Below, piece after piece: positions 11,601 through 25,443 of a stretch of DNA of 64,000 nucleotides. The stretch comes from Citrus sinensis (Eukaryota; Streptophyta; Magnoliopsida; Sapindales; Rutaceae): contig NC_068558.1 of NCBI RefSeq assembly GCF_022201045.2, forward strand, positions 48,649,501 through 48,713,500, given 5' to 3'. The notes under the pieces were generated by a model, which saw only the letters and a program-made list of their open reading frames with translations, did no database searches and was not told the DNA's origin. The position numbers were made by a program, and so were the translations under genes. The number at the start of each line of letters is the position of its first letter. Positions within the stretch are counted from its first letter, which is position 1.

Positions 11601-14485
11601 TTGTCGCTGTCTTTTTCAATTTTAGAGAGATGGAATTTAAGATTGTCATGCCGATTTTCACATTCCCTGCATACTCATCTAAATTTGATTTTTGGTGTTC
11701 ACGGATTTATCTGTTATGCAGGCCTATATGTATGGATTCTTTAAGAATAAGCGAATTGTCCTTTATGACACTTTGATACAACAGGTAAAGATGTGAAATG
11801 GTTTCTTCATCTTTCATATTTTTTAGTTCATTGACAGAGCATAGACATAATTGCTGTGTTTTTGTTTGTTTTGATTTGAATTATATTAACCATCTGCAGT
11901 TCACTGGTTTATTGAACTAACTGCTATAATTTGAGATGTTGGTGGAGCGTTTTACTTTCTGTACCATTTCATATATCTAATTCAAATTTGGACAGTTTGG
12001 GGATATGGTCACTGTTGATTTATTTGTTGGAACAGTTTCTGGCTGCATCATCTCTGAGTTCAAGGGTTAAATTAACCGTAATTTCTTTCCATTTTATCTG
12101 ATCTAAGATTCAAAATCAATCTTGTATTGCTTCAAGAGTCATGTTTTATCTTTTTGAATAAAATATATTGAATGATTTCCATTTCTAATCTTATCATTCA
12201 CAGTTTGATGAGGTCACTGACTACTCTTTCGTCTAACAATTGAAAATACAGCAAAAAGGTTTTTGTTTTTAGCATAGTAGGAGTAAATAGTAAACTGCCT
12301 GCCTTTGTCAATCAATTGTCAATCCACGTGCTTCTCTTTACAGTAATGTAGGCAAGTTTGTGCTCCATTATTGCAGTGTTCCATCCTATTGTACATTAGT
12401 TAAACCATACACACTTCTCTTTGTAATATGAGAAAGATCTTAAATGATTATGTTCTCTTCTGTAGTGCAAAAATGACGAGGAAATTGTAGCTGTTATAGC
12501 TCATGAGCTTGGGCACTGGAAACTTAACCATACAATGTACTCATTCATTGCTGTTCAGGTATGCTAGAGTTTTCTATCAAGGCTGGATTTGAGATCTATA
12601 CTCATTTGGCTTGGACAAAAGTTCTATTGTACTGTTTGCCTTCAATTAGTATTTTAGAGATTATTAACTGTTTAAAATGAACTCACATTTCAGGGTAGGG
12701 GTATAGTTTTTACTCATGTCATAAATTTTGGCACAAAAGTTGGTATCTTTTTCCCTTTTCTTTAGGTTGAAGGTGTTAACTCATCTTCAGAGCTCTAAAT
12801 TCAGAACAAATCATCAGGGCTTATGAACTGTGAAGCATTTATCGTTCTTATGGAGGCCTTTATTCTTTTTGTTGCTCATCTCTTAGTTCTGCAGCTTACT
12901 GTGTTATGTGCATATATTCTTTTCCTGATTCAATAATTACTGTCCTCATTATAACTGATTATGTTTTACTTATCAGGGAGAGAATAAATACGTCATAAAA
13001 TTGACTTTGATAAGGTTCTTTATTCTCACTTTGGCAGGTTCTTACACTCTTACAATTTGGAGGATATACCCTTGTGAGGAACTCAACAGATCTCTTCCGA
13101 AGCTTTGGGTTCGACACACAGCCAGTTCTCATTGGTCTAATCATCTTTCAGGTATTGTTGTCTACGAATTCTACACATCAGTTTATTCAGGGTTTAGGTC
13201 TTAAGTATCTTTATGCTTCTCATTTGATATGTGCATTCAGAGGCAGTATGTTGTTAAATTGTGCTCAAGTTTGATGTGGGCATGCTTAATTTATTAAAAT
13301 GCTCTGCATTATTGCATAAAATGGTTTATTTTTGTAGCAAGTACGTGGTATTTTGTTAAAAATTATGATTTCAGTTGATGCGTATGTCCTTAAAATATTA
13401 GGAGGTTGAACTTTGTTCTTTAGAGAGAGAGAGAGAGAAAATGAAAAAAAATTGGAAAACAAAACAATTATTAGAGTTAGCACTGCAAGTAGCACTTGCA
13501 TTGCTGGTATAACTTCCTTGTTTTGGGTTACGTCCATATTATTATGGCTCTCTCAACGTGTCTATATAGGTTTCTGCAGTTAAGAAAATAATAATGTTTT
13601 CCCCAGAAGAGCTTTCTAACAATTTTTCTAACCTTGCTTGCAGCATACTGTAATACCAATCCAACACTTAGTAAGCTTTGGTCTTAATCTTGTGAGCCGA
13701 TCTTTTGAATTTCAGGTAACTTTTTGAAATGCAGTTTAGTTTGTTGGCTTTACCCCTTCTCTCTTGCTCTCTCTCCTACTTCTTGATCATTTTTTTTTTA
13801 ATTTTGATGGGGCATCTTTATTTTACTAGATATATTTTTTCTATGTAGGCTGATGCTTTTGCTAAGAAGCTTGGTTATGCCTCTGCTCTTCGTGCTGGTC
13901 TTGTGAAACTACAGGTGATCAATCAATATCTTCTTCCTACCATGATTAGAAATTGATTTTTTTTTTCCTTTTACTGTGCCCTGAAACAGAGGAGCACATT
14001 CTAACTGCCTGATGTTTAGGAGTTCTGTTGATTTTCTTGTGAAACAGAGTTTTGTTTGATTTTTTTCCCTCCCTGCCTTGTGGTTGGAGCCCATTTATGT
14101 AGACTGATAACATCTCACTGATTTGTTTCATTGGGCATAAGGCGAACATGGGACAATAAAATTCCAATTTTTGTTATCGATAAGTCAGTTTGATAATACA
14201 CTATATGGTTTTAGCCGACACACACTGGTGTTGTAAGGCCTTGTTATATCACAACCTTTTTTTTGTGTATATGGTCAACAGTTCTCTTTAGTTATTAGAA
14301 CTACAATAAAATGTTACAGAAGATGGGAAATTCTGGGTTTACTGATGGGAACTTTGTTGGTTTTTCAGGAAGAAAATTTGTCGGCTATGAATACGGATCC
14401 TTGGTACTCAGCTTATCACTATTCTCATCCACCACTTGTCGAGCGACTGGCGGCAATTGATGAACCTGATAAGAAAGAAAAATGA
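8616..14485 (+). CDS. STE24: CAAX prenyl protease 1 (STE24 zinc metalloprotease)
   Basis: Fourteen exons: 8616-8646, 9359-9506, 9625-9709, 9775-9870, 10390-10455, 10660-10758, 10974-11087, 11179-11289, 11722-11784, 12466-12558, 13038-13151, 13644-13715, 13849-13914, 14369-14485. All joins are GT-AG and give a 424-residue protein, the length I recall for Arabidopsis STE24. The enzyme is a multi-pass ER membrane protease that removes the last three residues of prenylated CAAX proteins. The zinc motif HELGH is at about 284-288, and the likely third ligand, Glu of FEFQAD, is near 362. Long hydrophobic segments surround them. The amino terminus [20 protein letters not shown] fits the family, supporting the first exon of only 31 bases. 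Confidence in identity is very high; exon ends were placed by eye and by homology. Confidence 0.95.
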
Positions 14486-16599
14486 TTTGGGCAAACAGGG
14501 ATGGCCATCCTAGTTTTTAGTTCATTTTATTACAGTACACAAAGCTAACTAAAATCATGACAGAGCGGCAGCTGTAATATTAGTTTCTGTTGAGTTCGTT
14601 TGGAGTATACATTTCCTTTACAATCAGGTACAAAAAAAGCACTTGTATCTCAAGTCTCACTTAAGGGATCTGTTTAATTCAGCTAAAAGAGGAAGTTAAA
14701 AGGGAAGGAATTATGAACTTTGTGAATGCATGAGCCCATCATGGTGGTGGGATTTAAAATCTGTCATCAATCGTGATCGTGTTTCTTTCAGCGAGGGAGA
14801 TATCCGACCTGGATAACATTTTTTTTTAAAATTTAAAATTAAAAAAAAAAATCAATTTCAGGCGAGACTTATTATTATTAAACGAATAGGATGTCATCTG
14901 AGGAAATTGAGCGGGTCCATCGAATTTTTGACTTCACTGACAATATGAATTCCTTCTTCAGAACGATAAGAATCGGAATTGTCATTAAAACAATCGAGTT
15001 TTCTTCTTTACGTTTCAACACATGAAGACATGTATGGCATGGCATTGGTTTTAAGTCCAATGAAAAAGAGAGAATGACGAGGAAGGAGAAGAAGAATCTC
15101 AAGTTACCAAGAAAAGCTTCAAGAAAGCACAACTGTCGTGGGGACAAGGCATTTATCAAATTCTGTACACTTCCTTCCATAATGCTGTTTGCGGGGCATT
15201 CCAATCAAACTACCTTTTGTTATCTTGTCTTGATTCAATAGAATATATTATCATTTACGATTCTCAAGTACCACTCGCATTCGCAATTTGCAAATACAGT
15301 GGCAATAGTCAATAATCTCATCAACATTCGCAAGATCCAATTGATTGAATAAAAAAATATAATAATAATTAAGCAAAGGCCAAACCACCTTGCTTGTTAA
15401 GTTAAGCAGCTCTTTCCCAAGTCTCCCCCGTGGATCCCACTCCCCACACATGACATATCCAGTATGATTTCAGCGTCACTATTACCACCTGGCAGAACCT
15501 CTGGCTTCTGTGATCTGTGGAATTCCAATTGTCACCCTAACGGCGTATGGTGAGTGGCAACGCCGCTGATTATCCAGACAACGAGATAAAAGAGGAATTA
15601 ATAGTGTTCTTATTAAACTTAAATCAAAATATACTGAAATTGAAATGGATTCAAATCGAAATAGGGAATAGAAATTAAAATAAATTATTTATTTTAACCG
15701 TATGAATCAAAATCGAAAGGAATTTTATTATCATTAATATATTTATTTTATTTTAAAATTAAAATGAATTATCGTAAATTATTAAAATGACGTTAGTTGA
15801 TTATTGTTATTATTTATTATAATAATTTTGATTATATTATTATTATTGAAAATTATTATTGTTAAAAATAATAATAATTATTATTATTGCTAAAACTATT
15901 ATTACTAATATTATTAATTATTAATATTATCATTAATTATTATTAACAACAACAATTAAAAAATAATAACAATAGCAATAATAATATAATATAATATAAT
16001 AATATTTTATTTGAGGACAAAAGTATAATTATAAATTTAAATAAAGTAAAATGAGAATTTCAAAGAGCTTGATTCCCTACCTCTCTGATGGAATTAAGTT
16101 ATTTTCCTTAATTCTAAAAATATATAGATCTTATATATTTCATTTTCATTTCACCTCTATTTTAGTATATAAATATACGATCAATTATTTTTTTTTAAAG
16201 AAAGTTCTGCCGTTACCGTCAAATGGGGAAATGCGGGCGTGGGCCCAAAAACTCCATTACGAAATAGAAATCGAAGCACATACTCACTCACAGAGTCACA
16301 GTCACGGACAGAACATAGGCGTCCCATTAGCGTATCCAACGGCACTTTTTTAAGTTTTAACATTTTACAGAACTCCAGCTAGACAGAAGCAGACAGCTCA
16401 TTTATGCTCGACAACAACCGGAACGAACGAAACTCTCATCCTCTTGGCTCTTGCCTCACCACCATCACCATAACTCTCTCTCTCTCTCTCTCTCTCCTCC
16501 CCATAATTCAATACGAACACACAAGTCTTTCACTCGAAGCCATGCCTGAAAGCCTCTAATTCATTTTCAGTTTCTTCATTTAAATAAACGGGAACAAAT
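14486..16599. other. Intergenic DNA between STE24 and the kinase
   Basis: No convincing gene. A minus-strand open stretch at 14878-15204 has no ATG at its apparent start and no family I recognise. 15660-16020 is extremely AT-rich with ATT/AAT runs. 16474-16496 is a CT repeat in the probable leader of the kinase gene. Confidence 0.5.
16474..16496 (+). repeat. CT dinucleotide repeat in kinase 5' leader
   Basis: An uninterrupted (CT)n run about 100 bp before the kinase ATG. Pyrimidine-rich leaders are common in plant genes. Confidence 0.9.
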
Positions 16600-19018
16600 A
16601 TGTCTATGTACGACGCCGCATTTGTGAACACAGAACTGTCAAAGCGGACATCAATTTTCGGGCTTCGGCTTTGGGTCGTAATCGGAATCTTACTCGGTTC
16701 ACTAATCGTTCTCGCTCTCTTTCTGCTGTCTCTCTGCTTAACCTCTCGCCGGAAAAAACACAATCATCTTCAACAACAACAACAATCCAAACAAATCCTT
16801 AACACGCCGCCAATCTCCAAGGAAATTCAAGAAATCGTGCACCATCCGGCACCTGTTCCGGAGATTCAAGTCGACATCGGGAAGATCGAGCACCGCGTGG
16901 TGTTTTCTGACAGGGCGTCGAGTGGGGAGAGTAGGGGAACGGGGAGTGCGTGTGAGACGGCGTCCTTTGGGAGCGGGAGCGTGGGGCCCGAAGTTTCGCA
17001 TCTTGGGTGGGGCCGTTGGTATACGTTGAGAGAACTTGAAGCTGCTACCAGTGGGCTGTGTGAAGAGAATGTTATTGGTGAAGGTGGTTATGGGATTGTC
17101 TATCGTGGGATTTTGAGTGATGGTACTAAAGTTGCTGTCAAAAATTTATTAAATAACAGGTACTATTATTATTTTTCCAAAATTGGTTTCTGCTTCTGAT
17201 CCATGTTTATTTGCATGAAGAAAAAGGAACATATAATTTTATGTTATATTTGGTTGTCAAATTCTTTTTCTGTGATCGTTCCGGTCTATGCTCAATCCTG
17301 TTTTTGTTGTTTGTTAATTTTCTCGTGTCAGTTGCAGAATTTGTGCTGCAAAGTTGCCTACTTTTACAAAAATAAAAAGAAAAGATGTTTGCTCATTGTA
17401 AACGCCTGAATTGATAACGTAGACTGAAGAACTGTCGCATATTTAGACTATTTGAGTACCGTTGGACCTCTTCAATTGATTTGAGCTACATTCACACTAT
17501 TTATGTTTGCTGACGTTAGATGGATATATTATCAGGGGTCAGGCTGAGAAGGAATTTAAAGTTGAGGTAGAAGTAATTGGACGTGTTCGACACAAGAATC
17601 TAGTTAGATTGCTTGGATACTGTGTTGAGGGTGCATATAGGTACGGATAATTGATTTAATTTATGGCCCGCCCAGATTTTTGGTTGAGGTTGTGGCTTTT
17701 GTTGAATGTTCAGAGATGTAATTTGTTTCTTGGTTTTATTTTGTAGGATGCTTGTGTATGAGTATGTTGACAATGGCAATTTGGATCAGTGGCTGCATGG
17801 GGATGTTGGGGATGTCAGCCCACTAACATGGGATATTAGGATGAACATCATACTGGGAACAGCTAAAGGGTACCGTAATTTTATGTTCTAAATTTGATTC
17901 TTCCCATGTGATTGAATTGCTGCATTCAATCACCATCCGAAGGGGTTTGTTTTCTGAATTTTAATTTATTGTAATTCTTACAGATTGGCCTACCTTCATG
18001 AGGGTCTTGAACCAAAGGTTGTCCATCGAGATGTAAAATCCAGTAACATACTACTTGATCGCCAATGGAATGCTAGGGTTTCTGATTTTGGGCTTGCTAA
18101 GCTTTTATGTTCAGAGAGGAGTTATGTAACAACCCGTGTGATGGGAACGTTTGGGTATGCTCATTTCATTGTTCAAGTCTCGCCTTTGTTTGTTTATTCT
18201 GTTATATATTCTTCTGTCAGTTAGATACAACTCCAGTACAATATAATGCATTAAGCAGCTTTGATTCTTTAAAGAACCAACTATAAATCATTTTTTGTTG
18301 GTTTTTGCAGTTATGTTGCACCAGAGTATGCATGCACTGGGATGCTGAATGAGAAGAGTGATGTTTATAGTTTTGGTATACTTATAATGGAGATAATTAC
18401 TGGGAGAAATCCTGTTGATTATAGTCGACCACAAGGAGAGGTTAGCATTGATATATACATTGTTCTCATTATACCCATTTATTATGTTCCTTTTTGTCTC
18501 TGGACCAATGTTGAAAATAACCAAATAATTGCAGGTGAATTTGGTTGATTGGTTAAAAACCATGGTTGGGAGTCGAAAATCTGAGGAGGTAGTTGATCCT
18601 AAACTGCCCAAGATGCCTGCTTCTAAAGCACTTAAACGTGTTCTGTTGGTTGCTCTGCGATGTGTGGATCCTGATGCAACAAAGAGGCCCAAAATGGGGC
18701 ATGTAATACACATGCTTGAGGCAGATGACTTGTTATTTCGTGATGTATGCACTAATTCTCTTCATGATTTATCATGTAACATGGAATAGCAAAAAGAAAG
18801 AAAATTCTCTATTAGTGGCTTTATTTCCACGCAATTTGACTAATTTGTGCTTCATTTTGCAGGAACGTCGAATCGGAAGAGAACCTTCAAACTCATATGG
18901 TGAAGAGAATCGTGATTTTGCAAGAAAAGTAGGTGATAAACAATTGGGTGAAGGCGCTTCGGATACAAGTGAAGGTGATGGCAGTAGGAACAATCATCGA
19001 CCAACCATGCGGCGATAG
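16600..19018 (+). CDS. Receptor-like serine/threonine kinase, At1g01540/At4g01330 type
   Basis: Seven exons: 16600-17159, 17536-17640, 17747-17869, 17984-18154, 18311-18440, 18535-18744, 18863-19018, giving 484 residues. After a short outer segment ([21 protein letters not shown]) there is one membrane helix at about 23-47, a basic stop SRRKK, a low-complexity juxtamembrane part, and a full kinase domain. Visible motifs are GEGGYG from about 160, VAVK with Lys 181, HRD with Asp 279, DFG with Asp 297 and the APE region in exon 5. All catalytic residues are present, so it should be active. The RD kinase lacks a recognisable ligand-binding ectodomain, as expected for this subfamily, whose substrates are not known to me. 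It lies between STE24 and the BYPASS1 gene, matching Arabidopsis order. Confidence 0.95.
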
Positions 19019-22000
19019 CACCAGCAGAGAATTAGGTGACTAATTATTATCGTCTCCACTTTGGAAAGTTTGCTTTTCTTATTCTATTAGTTAGATTTCT
19101 TCTTGTACCTTAAAATCAAAGATACCTATGATTTGCAAATTCTTTTACATATATATTTTTTTTCTTTTTTCAGTTTTACATTCCTCAAATTGGGATGCAT
19201 TTTGTATAATTTAAAGAATTCTTTCAATCATTCTTACAGGAACTGTATAATTAATGCTCGGTATATTTGTTTGTCAAACAAAAGCTGTTTTAGCAATTTT
19301 TCTGTCGTTTTACGAAGAACAAACATAAGTAGTATTGTTCCCCAAAAAAAAAAAAACCCTTTTTATTGAGATTTTACCTACCTATTCAGCTTGATTGTAT
19401 AATCCTTAAATTTTACATCTAGATATCCATTACTTGGCATGCTTCAGTGTTAAGACTTGTTGGCATCACTGCCAGCCTCTAGAAACAGATGTTAACGGGT
19501 GATGGCCCCAAACGCCAGCGACTTTGCTGGAATTTACTTGGTTTACATCCAGCATCAGGACCAACTCCTAAGTGGGACGGCACTGTGAAATCGACCCGCC
19601 AGCCAGCTAATAGAATGAAACATCTACATTTGGATGTAGTTTTGCTTATCCTAATTGGACCGGCTGCCAGCTGTGCTGCCCGAATCAGATATTGGAACGG
19701 GTCTTGCCATGTTTAACGATCACTGTCAAAAGTATTGCCTTTGGCCCAGAGTTTAACTGAAGCAAGCCGGTTGTTTGTGTTTTGCGTTTGGACCCATCTG
19801 TCTCCGTATTCTGTTCTGAAAGCTCGAGTTCCCATTTAGCTATTGGCAGTCTTACCGACTTAACCCCCTGTCAGCTTTCTTTTGGTACTGCGGTGGGACA
19901 GTTATAGTTGTCCTCGTCATAGTACTTTTAAATATTTAGCAAACACGCTCCACTGGTTGATTTTGTCGTTGGAACACTTACAATGATTTTATTTTATTTT
20001 ATTTCGAAAATTGTGTCTAAATATCATATTTATCATATACTATGATTTTTTTTTTTTAAATAGCCTGCATCATTTTACCTCAATATCAAATTGGGCCCGA
20101 TTCCTAACAATAGTAAACCATTCTTCAAAGCTTGCTAATTGCTTCTTGCTTACACTTTTTCATATTTCATCTGAATTGAGGTTGGGCAATTAAATGTTAT
20201 AATATTAAACTATTTGGTAAATATTAATTACTATAGTTTGAAAATTAAGTTGATTTGATTTTATACTTATATAATAAAAAATTTATTATATTTTTAATAA
20301 TTTTAATCAAAATTATTATTTAAAAATTATATTTATTACATACTATTAACTTTTATTTTAATTACAGTTTTTGTCCTACAGCAACTGTAACTTTTAAGTT
20401 ACAACATCTTAATATTAAATTGGACTTTGATGTATTTTAAATTTGTTTCTTGCCTAACTAGTAGTTATTTGTTTTTAATTTATTCACAAACTTTCATTAA
20501 TAATTTTTTGTGCCTTATATGGTAAAAGTTTCCGTTGATCAATATTTTAAAATTAAACCATTTCTAAGTTGAGCCAGACTATTGGCATCCTTCAAATATC
20601 TTTTAAAATTGTTTTCATGTATTTTACGATTTCAACCTTCGTTAAACACTTAAAATAGTTTCTCTTGCTTAAAACTCTATATGCAACCACAACCACGCAG
20701 ATTCTTCTTCTTCTTCTTCTTTTTTTCTTTTTGTTGACAACTTTGACACCATGTATCGTCATCAACATTCTTTTCTTTTTTACACTATAGCTTAACTACA
20801 TTCATTTTTAAAATTTTTTAAATTGAGTCGCAGTAATCATGTAAGGGAGGAAGATGATCATAAAAAAGTGAATTTTTTTTTTTTTTTTGTGGGGTAACTT
20901 CATGAAGAGCATAAGAAAATTAATAAGTAAAGGCCGTAGGATCAAAGCTAAAAACAAGAAAACACAAACTTTAATGTAGTATATTTTTTCATTTGATGTA
21001 TTAAAATTAGTGTTTTTCTATCTTTTAATTTGTTCTTCCCTTACTAAATAATGATTATTTAGTGAATGGCAATTTAGTCAATGGTAATTAATTTAAGGAT
21101 ATTTTTCAACTTCTACTGTAATTTAGTACGTAATATTTACATGTTAATTTTTTTCCAAAATTTTTATTGGGGACATGAGTCACATGACCCATGTGCGTCT
21201 CCATTAAGTTCCACTTCTGATAATAATAAAAAAAATCATTTAAATGTACCAGTAATGAAGAATCACATAATGGTACAAATTAAAATGAAATAATTAATCT
21301 AAGTATAAAAAAATTAAGAAATCTATATCCCTAAATCTTTTTTTTCCTCATTGGGATTTTTTTTACCATTTTATTTTGATGAGACATTTTGGTCCTAAGA
21401 AGTAATTTCCATGAAGGTTATAATTATAAATTTATGAAATGTATTTTAAAAGGATTTTGAAGGGGTGCCAATTATCCAGGTATCCAACTCTTCGTATAAA
21501 CACTGTTATTAAAACCAAAACAGGCCATTGGGCAATTAACCAGACCAAATTTCAGCCCATATGTGGGGCCCACTTAAAGGCTTCTCTAGAGAGTTCGTAA
21601 AGTGCTATCAAACTCAGAAAAGTATGGGGTGTGGCGGGACATCAAGCCCCGTCTGATTTTGTGAACCATCAGTCACACGTGGCTCACGCACCATGCTGAT
21701 GACTTTTCTTCGCACAAGTCACAACGGTTGCTGTTGTCTCGGTCTTTCTACAAAAAGATAACAAGCCGTGTTGGGCTGAAAGAGCATTGACGAAACGAAA
21801 CTTACCAAAAAATGCCAAATATTTTGGCTTCAATAAATAAAGAAAATTTAAGAATTTTAAGTAAAAAGTATCCGTTGTGCTAATCACCATTCGTAGAACT
21901 CCACGTGTCCATCTGTCACGAAATTTTCCAGAACCGCAAGTGACTCCATCCCGCGCCCTACACCTTCAATATCAAAATAAAACAACCCCTCACCTAAAAA
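19019..22000. other. Intergenic DNA between kinase and BYPASS1-like gene
   Basis: 19019-19400 is the likely 3' UTR and downstream region of the kinase gene. 19480-19930 is less AT-rich than its surroundings, with small inverted words (CATCTACATTTGGATGTAG), but I cannot assign it. 20200-21450 is AT-rich with poly-T and poly-A tracts. No coding signal is seen. Confidence 0.45.
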
Positions 22001-22273
22001 AGCGAGGACGCAATAGTGTCTCTAACGCGTCTGCGAAATTTCCTAAGATTTTCGAGTACTGATTTCGGTACGATTTATATCATCTTTTTTTGGTTGTTCT
22101 TTTCTTTAATCTTTGTGAAAAGAGAGGCTATTTTATTTTTCTCTGATTTTTTTTTTATTTATCAAAGACGTAGAAATTAGGTTTAGTTTTAGTTACGGTC
22201 TGCCATTAATTCTTTGTTAAGTATTTCGATTTAACCGAATAATCAGTTTTTCGATCCACGATCTATTGTTAAG

Positions 22274-23033
22274 GTAAGATATTTACCATATTTAATTTAT
22301 TTTCTTTATTATGTGCATGATTAAGGTCTAGGGTTTGACTTTTGATTGAGAAAAGAGGCATGAATTGAAACAAGAAACTTTATATTCTGCATGATTATGT
22401 CCTAGGGTTTTTAAGATCTGAAGTTAATTCCTAATAGTGATGCCATGTTTCTTGTGGAAAGATCTGAATTTTTTTTTTGATCTTTTTGTTGGATTTTTTT
22501 TTTCTAAATTGATGCATGTAGTTTAAGGTGGAGAAATGGAAATTATGCAGTGCGTTGACTTCACGTTTACAGTCTTTTGATTTGCTATGACAGTGTATGT
22601 GAAATAAACAATTTTTTTACCTTTATGTTTCCTGAATTTGTATTTATTAGAAGCCTAATGTTCCCCTAAATTGCCAAAATATTGTAAGAGTTTAGAAAGA
22701 ATTTTTTTTATTTAATGTCCCCTTATTATGCATCTAATTTCTTCGACTTTTACTCAGCTACCAACTGGATGGTCGGGGATAAAACTTTTGCCAAATTGAT
22801 TTTGGCCTTCGTTTCCATATGATAAAGCTCAGAATGATAAATTAAGTTTTATGTTTGACTAGAGCTGTTTAAATACCTGCTAACAAATATGTGTAATAGT
22901 AATTTTCTTATTATATTATATTGTGTAACGATCCCCCGCCTCTCCCCCCCCCCCCCCTTTCCCCCAAAAAAAACAAAAGATTATGTTGCGATATGATGTC
23001 TGATTGATTTTCTTTCTTTTTACTTCTTTGCAG
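22274..23033 (+). other. Probable 5' UTR intron of the BYPASS1-like gene
   Basis: A good donor (AAG|GTAAGA at 22274) and a good acceptor (TTTGCAG ending at 23033) lie 13 bp before the ATG at 23047. The 760-bp intron is T-rich and includes a poly-C tract near 22937. A transcribed leader would lie upstream of 22274. This is inferred from splice signals alone. Confidence 0.55.
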
Positions 23034-23046
23034 CAAATCCATCAAA

Positions 23047-24102
23047 ATGAGTCGCCCCCAGGATCCACACCGTCCTTTCTTCCCATTTGGAAATCCTTTT
23101 CGGATGATGTCCCCCAAAGGTTCTCGTTTGTCTCCCAAGCTTGTATCTCTGTTGGCTGATTTTGAGGAGACCTTGGCAGAGAGGCTGAGAAAACTTATGC
23201 CGAAAGACAAGGATGATATCCTCAACTTATCATGGATGAGACTGGCAATGGAGTCACTTTGTGAGACTCACAATGTCATAAAAGACCTTATAACTGAGTT
23301 GGAGCTTCCTGTAAGTGACTGGGATGAGAAATGGATAGACGTGTACTTAGACATCAGTGTAAACTTGCTTGATATATGCATTGCTTTTAGCTCTGTTCTC
23401 ACGAAGGTCAGCCAAGGCCACCTATTGCTTCAGTGTGTCTTGCACACTTTGGATTCTTCCTCTCCAACACAGTTTGGGCGAGCCTGTTCTTCTCTTGATA
23501 ACTGGAGGGAGCACATTAGTTCAAAGAACCCCAGAGTTGAGAGCTGTCGTTCAATCTTAGACAATCTGGTAGCTTCTTTGGATTTGCCCAAGGTTAAGAA
23601 CTCAGCCAAAGGGAAGGTTTTGATGCGCGCAATGTATGGGGTTAAGGTGTTGACTGTATTTGTTTGTAGTATTTTTGCTGCAGCCTTCTCTGGATCAGCC
23701 AAGAATTTGTTAGAACTGAACGTTTCTGACACATTACCTTGGGCACCAGCATTTTCTGCCTTGCAAGCTAATGTGAATGCAGAAGTTAGGAACATATTAT
23801 CCTCTGGAAGAGCTACAGTTTTGAACGAACTAGAGGCTGTTGATGGGAGCGTTAAGAAATTGTATGAGGTGATTCAAAATGAGGTTGACACTGTTGAAGA
23901 GGAACTGCTCCAGAAATCTGTTTTGGATTTGGGAAAGAGGGCAGATAACCTTTCTCAAGGGCTAGATCATCTTACAAAGGCAGTGGATGGCTTTTTCAAA
24001 ATAGTTTTGAGTGGGCGTGATGCTTTGCTTTGTAATCTAAGAGCAACTGGTACTGCCCCTGACATACTAGTAGGGAGGAATGCAGAACCTGTCAGGAGGT
24101 GA
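23047..24102 (+). CDS. BPS1: BYPASS1-like protein
   Basis: A single-exon coding region of 351 residues. The start MSRPQDPHRPFFPFGNPF, the blocks LCETHNVIKDLITELELPVS and KVKNSAKGKVLMRAMYGVKV, and the end SGRDALLCNLR match the Arabidopsis BPS1 family (At1g01550) nearly end to end. In Arabidopsis BPS1 prevents over-production of a mobile root-derived signal that arrests shoot growth. The biochemical function is not established. One hydrophobic segment is seen at about 203-220 (LTVFVCSIFAAAFSG), and a helical region follows it. The ATG is supported by the family start and by the splice acceptor just before it. The neighbour on the right is the MAP kinase gene, as in Arabidopsis. Confidence 0.95.
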   Translation: MSRPQDPHRPFFPFGNPFRMMSPKGSRLSPKLVSLLADFEETLAERLRKLMPKDKDDILNLSWMRLAMESLCETHNVIKDLITELELPVSDWDEKWIDVYLDISVNLLDICIAFSSVLTKVSQGHLLLQCVLHTLDSSSPTQFGRACSSLDNWREHISSKNPRVESCRSILDNLVASLDLPKVKNSAKGKVLMRAMYGVKVLTVFVCSIFAAAFSGSAKNLLELNVSDTLPWAPAFSALQANVNAEVRNILSSGRATVLNELEAVDGSVKKLYEVIQNEVDTVEEELLQKSVLDLGKRADNLSQGLDHLTKAVDGFFKIVLSGRDALLCNLRATGTAPDILVGRNAEPVRR

Positions 24103-25443
24103 ATATTGATGAATGAACTAAAATTTACTGTATACAAGTGGTGTACGTATGGGGTTTTCTGTTCTCTGATTGATAGAAATATACCAACTAGTATTCTGTG
24201 TGGTCTGAGTCGTAAGGTGTGTCGTACTACTATTTCTCCTGTCTGTAAATGTACTTTGTGCTGTTTAATGCCAAGATTATATCACTGGAATTGTACTGTT
24301 TGCATAAGTGTTCGTGTTGTCATATCAAGCAGCATTAACTTACAAGATGTGATGATGTGATTCCGACATCTGCAAGAGTGTATGTATTATACACCTGCTT
24401 ACCGGTAATTCTTTCTGGTTCTTTTCTGGCACTCAACTCAAATTTTGATGAACTAATATACCTATCATTTGAATGTGCTTTGCACTGTGGCTAATCATGC
24501 TCTCTCTCTGTCTCATTGGGTGTCATGGCAAAGGAATTTCCTTCTCGGTTTGCAGTACTCCGAGGGGAAGTTTCTCTCTTCGTGGTCTGTTCACATATTG
24601 AGTGAGTAGCATCACATTCTTGACTTCCTCCATTGGAAGCTAACATGATGAGGTTGATTCTCTTCATGTTATTGATGTTTTAATGGCTTTGAGAGAAAGT
24701 AAGCCACATAGTGGCTTGTTATGCAATGGTTTCGTAAGTTAGCTCTCTTTGAAACTTATTGCAAATTGCTGTGGATGTATACCCAAGACAACCCAACTTT
24801 ACAAGGCAAGTGTATCATGAATGCGTCACTTTTTTTTTCTTTTAATTTTTAAAACTCACCACCATAATGAAAATGGCGTACGGCTATTGGTTAGGACTGT
24901 TGATTATATGGACGTATGAATTAATGGATGTGAGGGTGAAAACCTGCATCGCAAGATAAAGAGTTTTGCGAAAATTTGGCAGCAGCCAAGTTTGCGTTAG
25001 TGGAGGTCGAGTTTTTCTTCATTTCAATATTACTGAAATTTAAGCGCTTTGGATGCAGGAAATTAATAAGCCAGGAACTTGCCCAAACTTGGAGGTATTA
25101 CCCACCATGTTTCATTTCAAAATCATGGATCACAAATTTGTCTCCGGCATGTTATGGTGTGCACTGTGTGAATCTGTTGGGCTTTTTGAGATGCAGTTGT
25201 TTGTGTCGCAGATCTGTCTCAACTTGCTTTGCGCTTTGATATTTGTTTTTCGTCAAGCACACACGGCTAAAGCAAACGACATGATATCATTGCAAGAGGT
25301 TTTGATTTGGGGACTTGGAAGATGAGACTGTCAGACCTCAAGTTCCCGAAACTGGCTTAATAAACAAACATTTGTGAGTCACTTGCAATACACATGAATT
25401 AATCCGATTAGACCATGGGTCGCAAGGTATCTCAAATGAGTTG

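Noticed and set aside
14878-15204. 108-codon minus-strand open frame
   Set aside because: The apparent start is TTG, no family is recognised, and the composition is that of intergenic DNA.
16738-17001. Antisense open frame over the first kinase exon
   Set aside because: Shadow of the GC-richer kinase coding exon; no homology recognised.
24976-25325. Possible small gene after the BYPASS1-like gene
   Set aside because: Two overlapping frames with Cys-rich but unfamiliar translations, no splice or promoter logic, no known domain.
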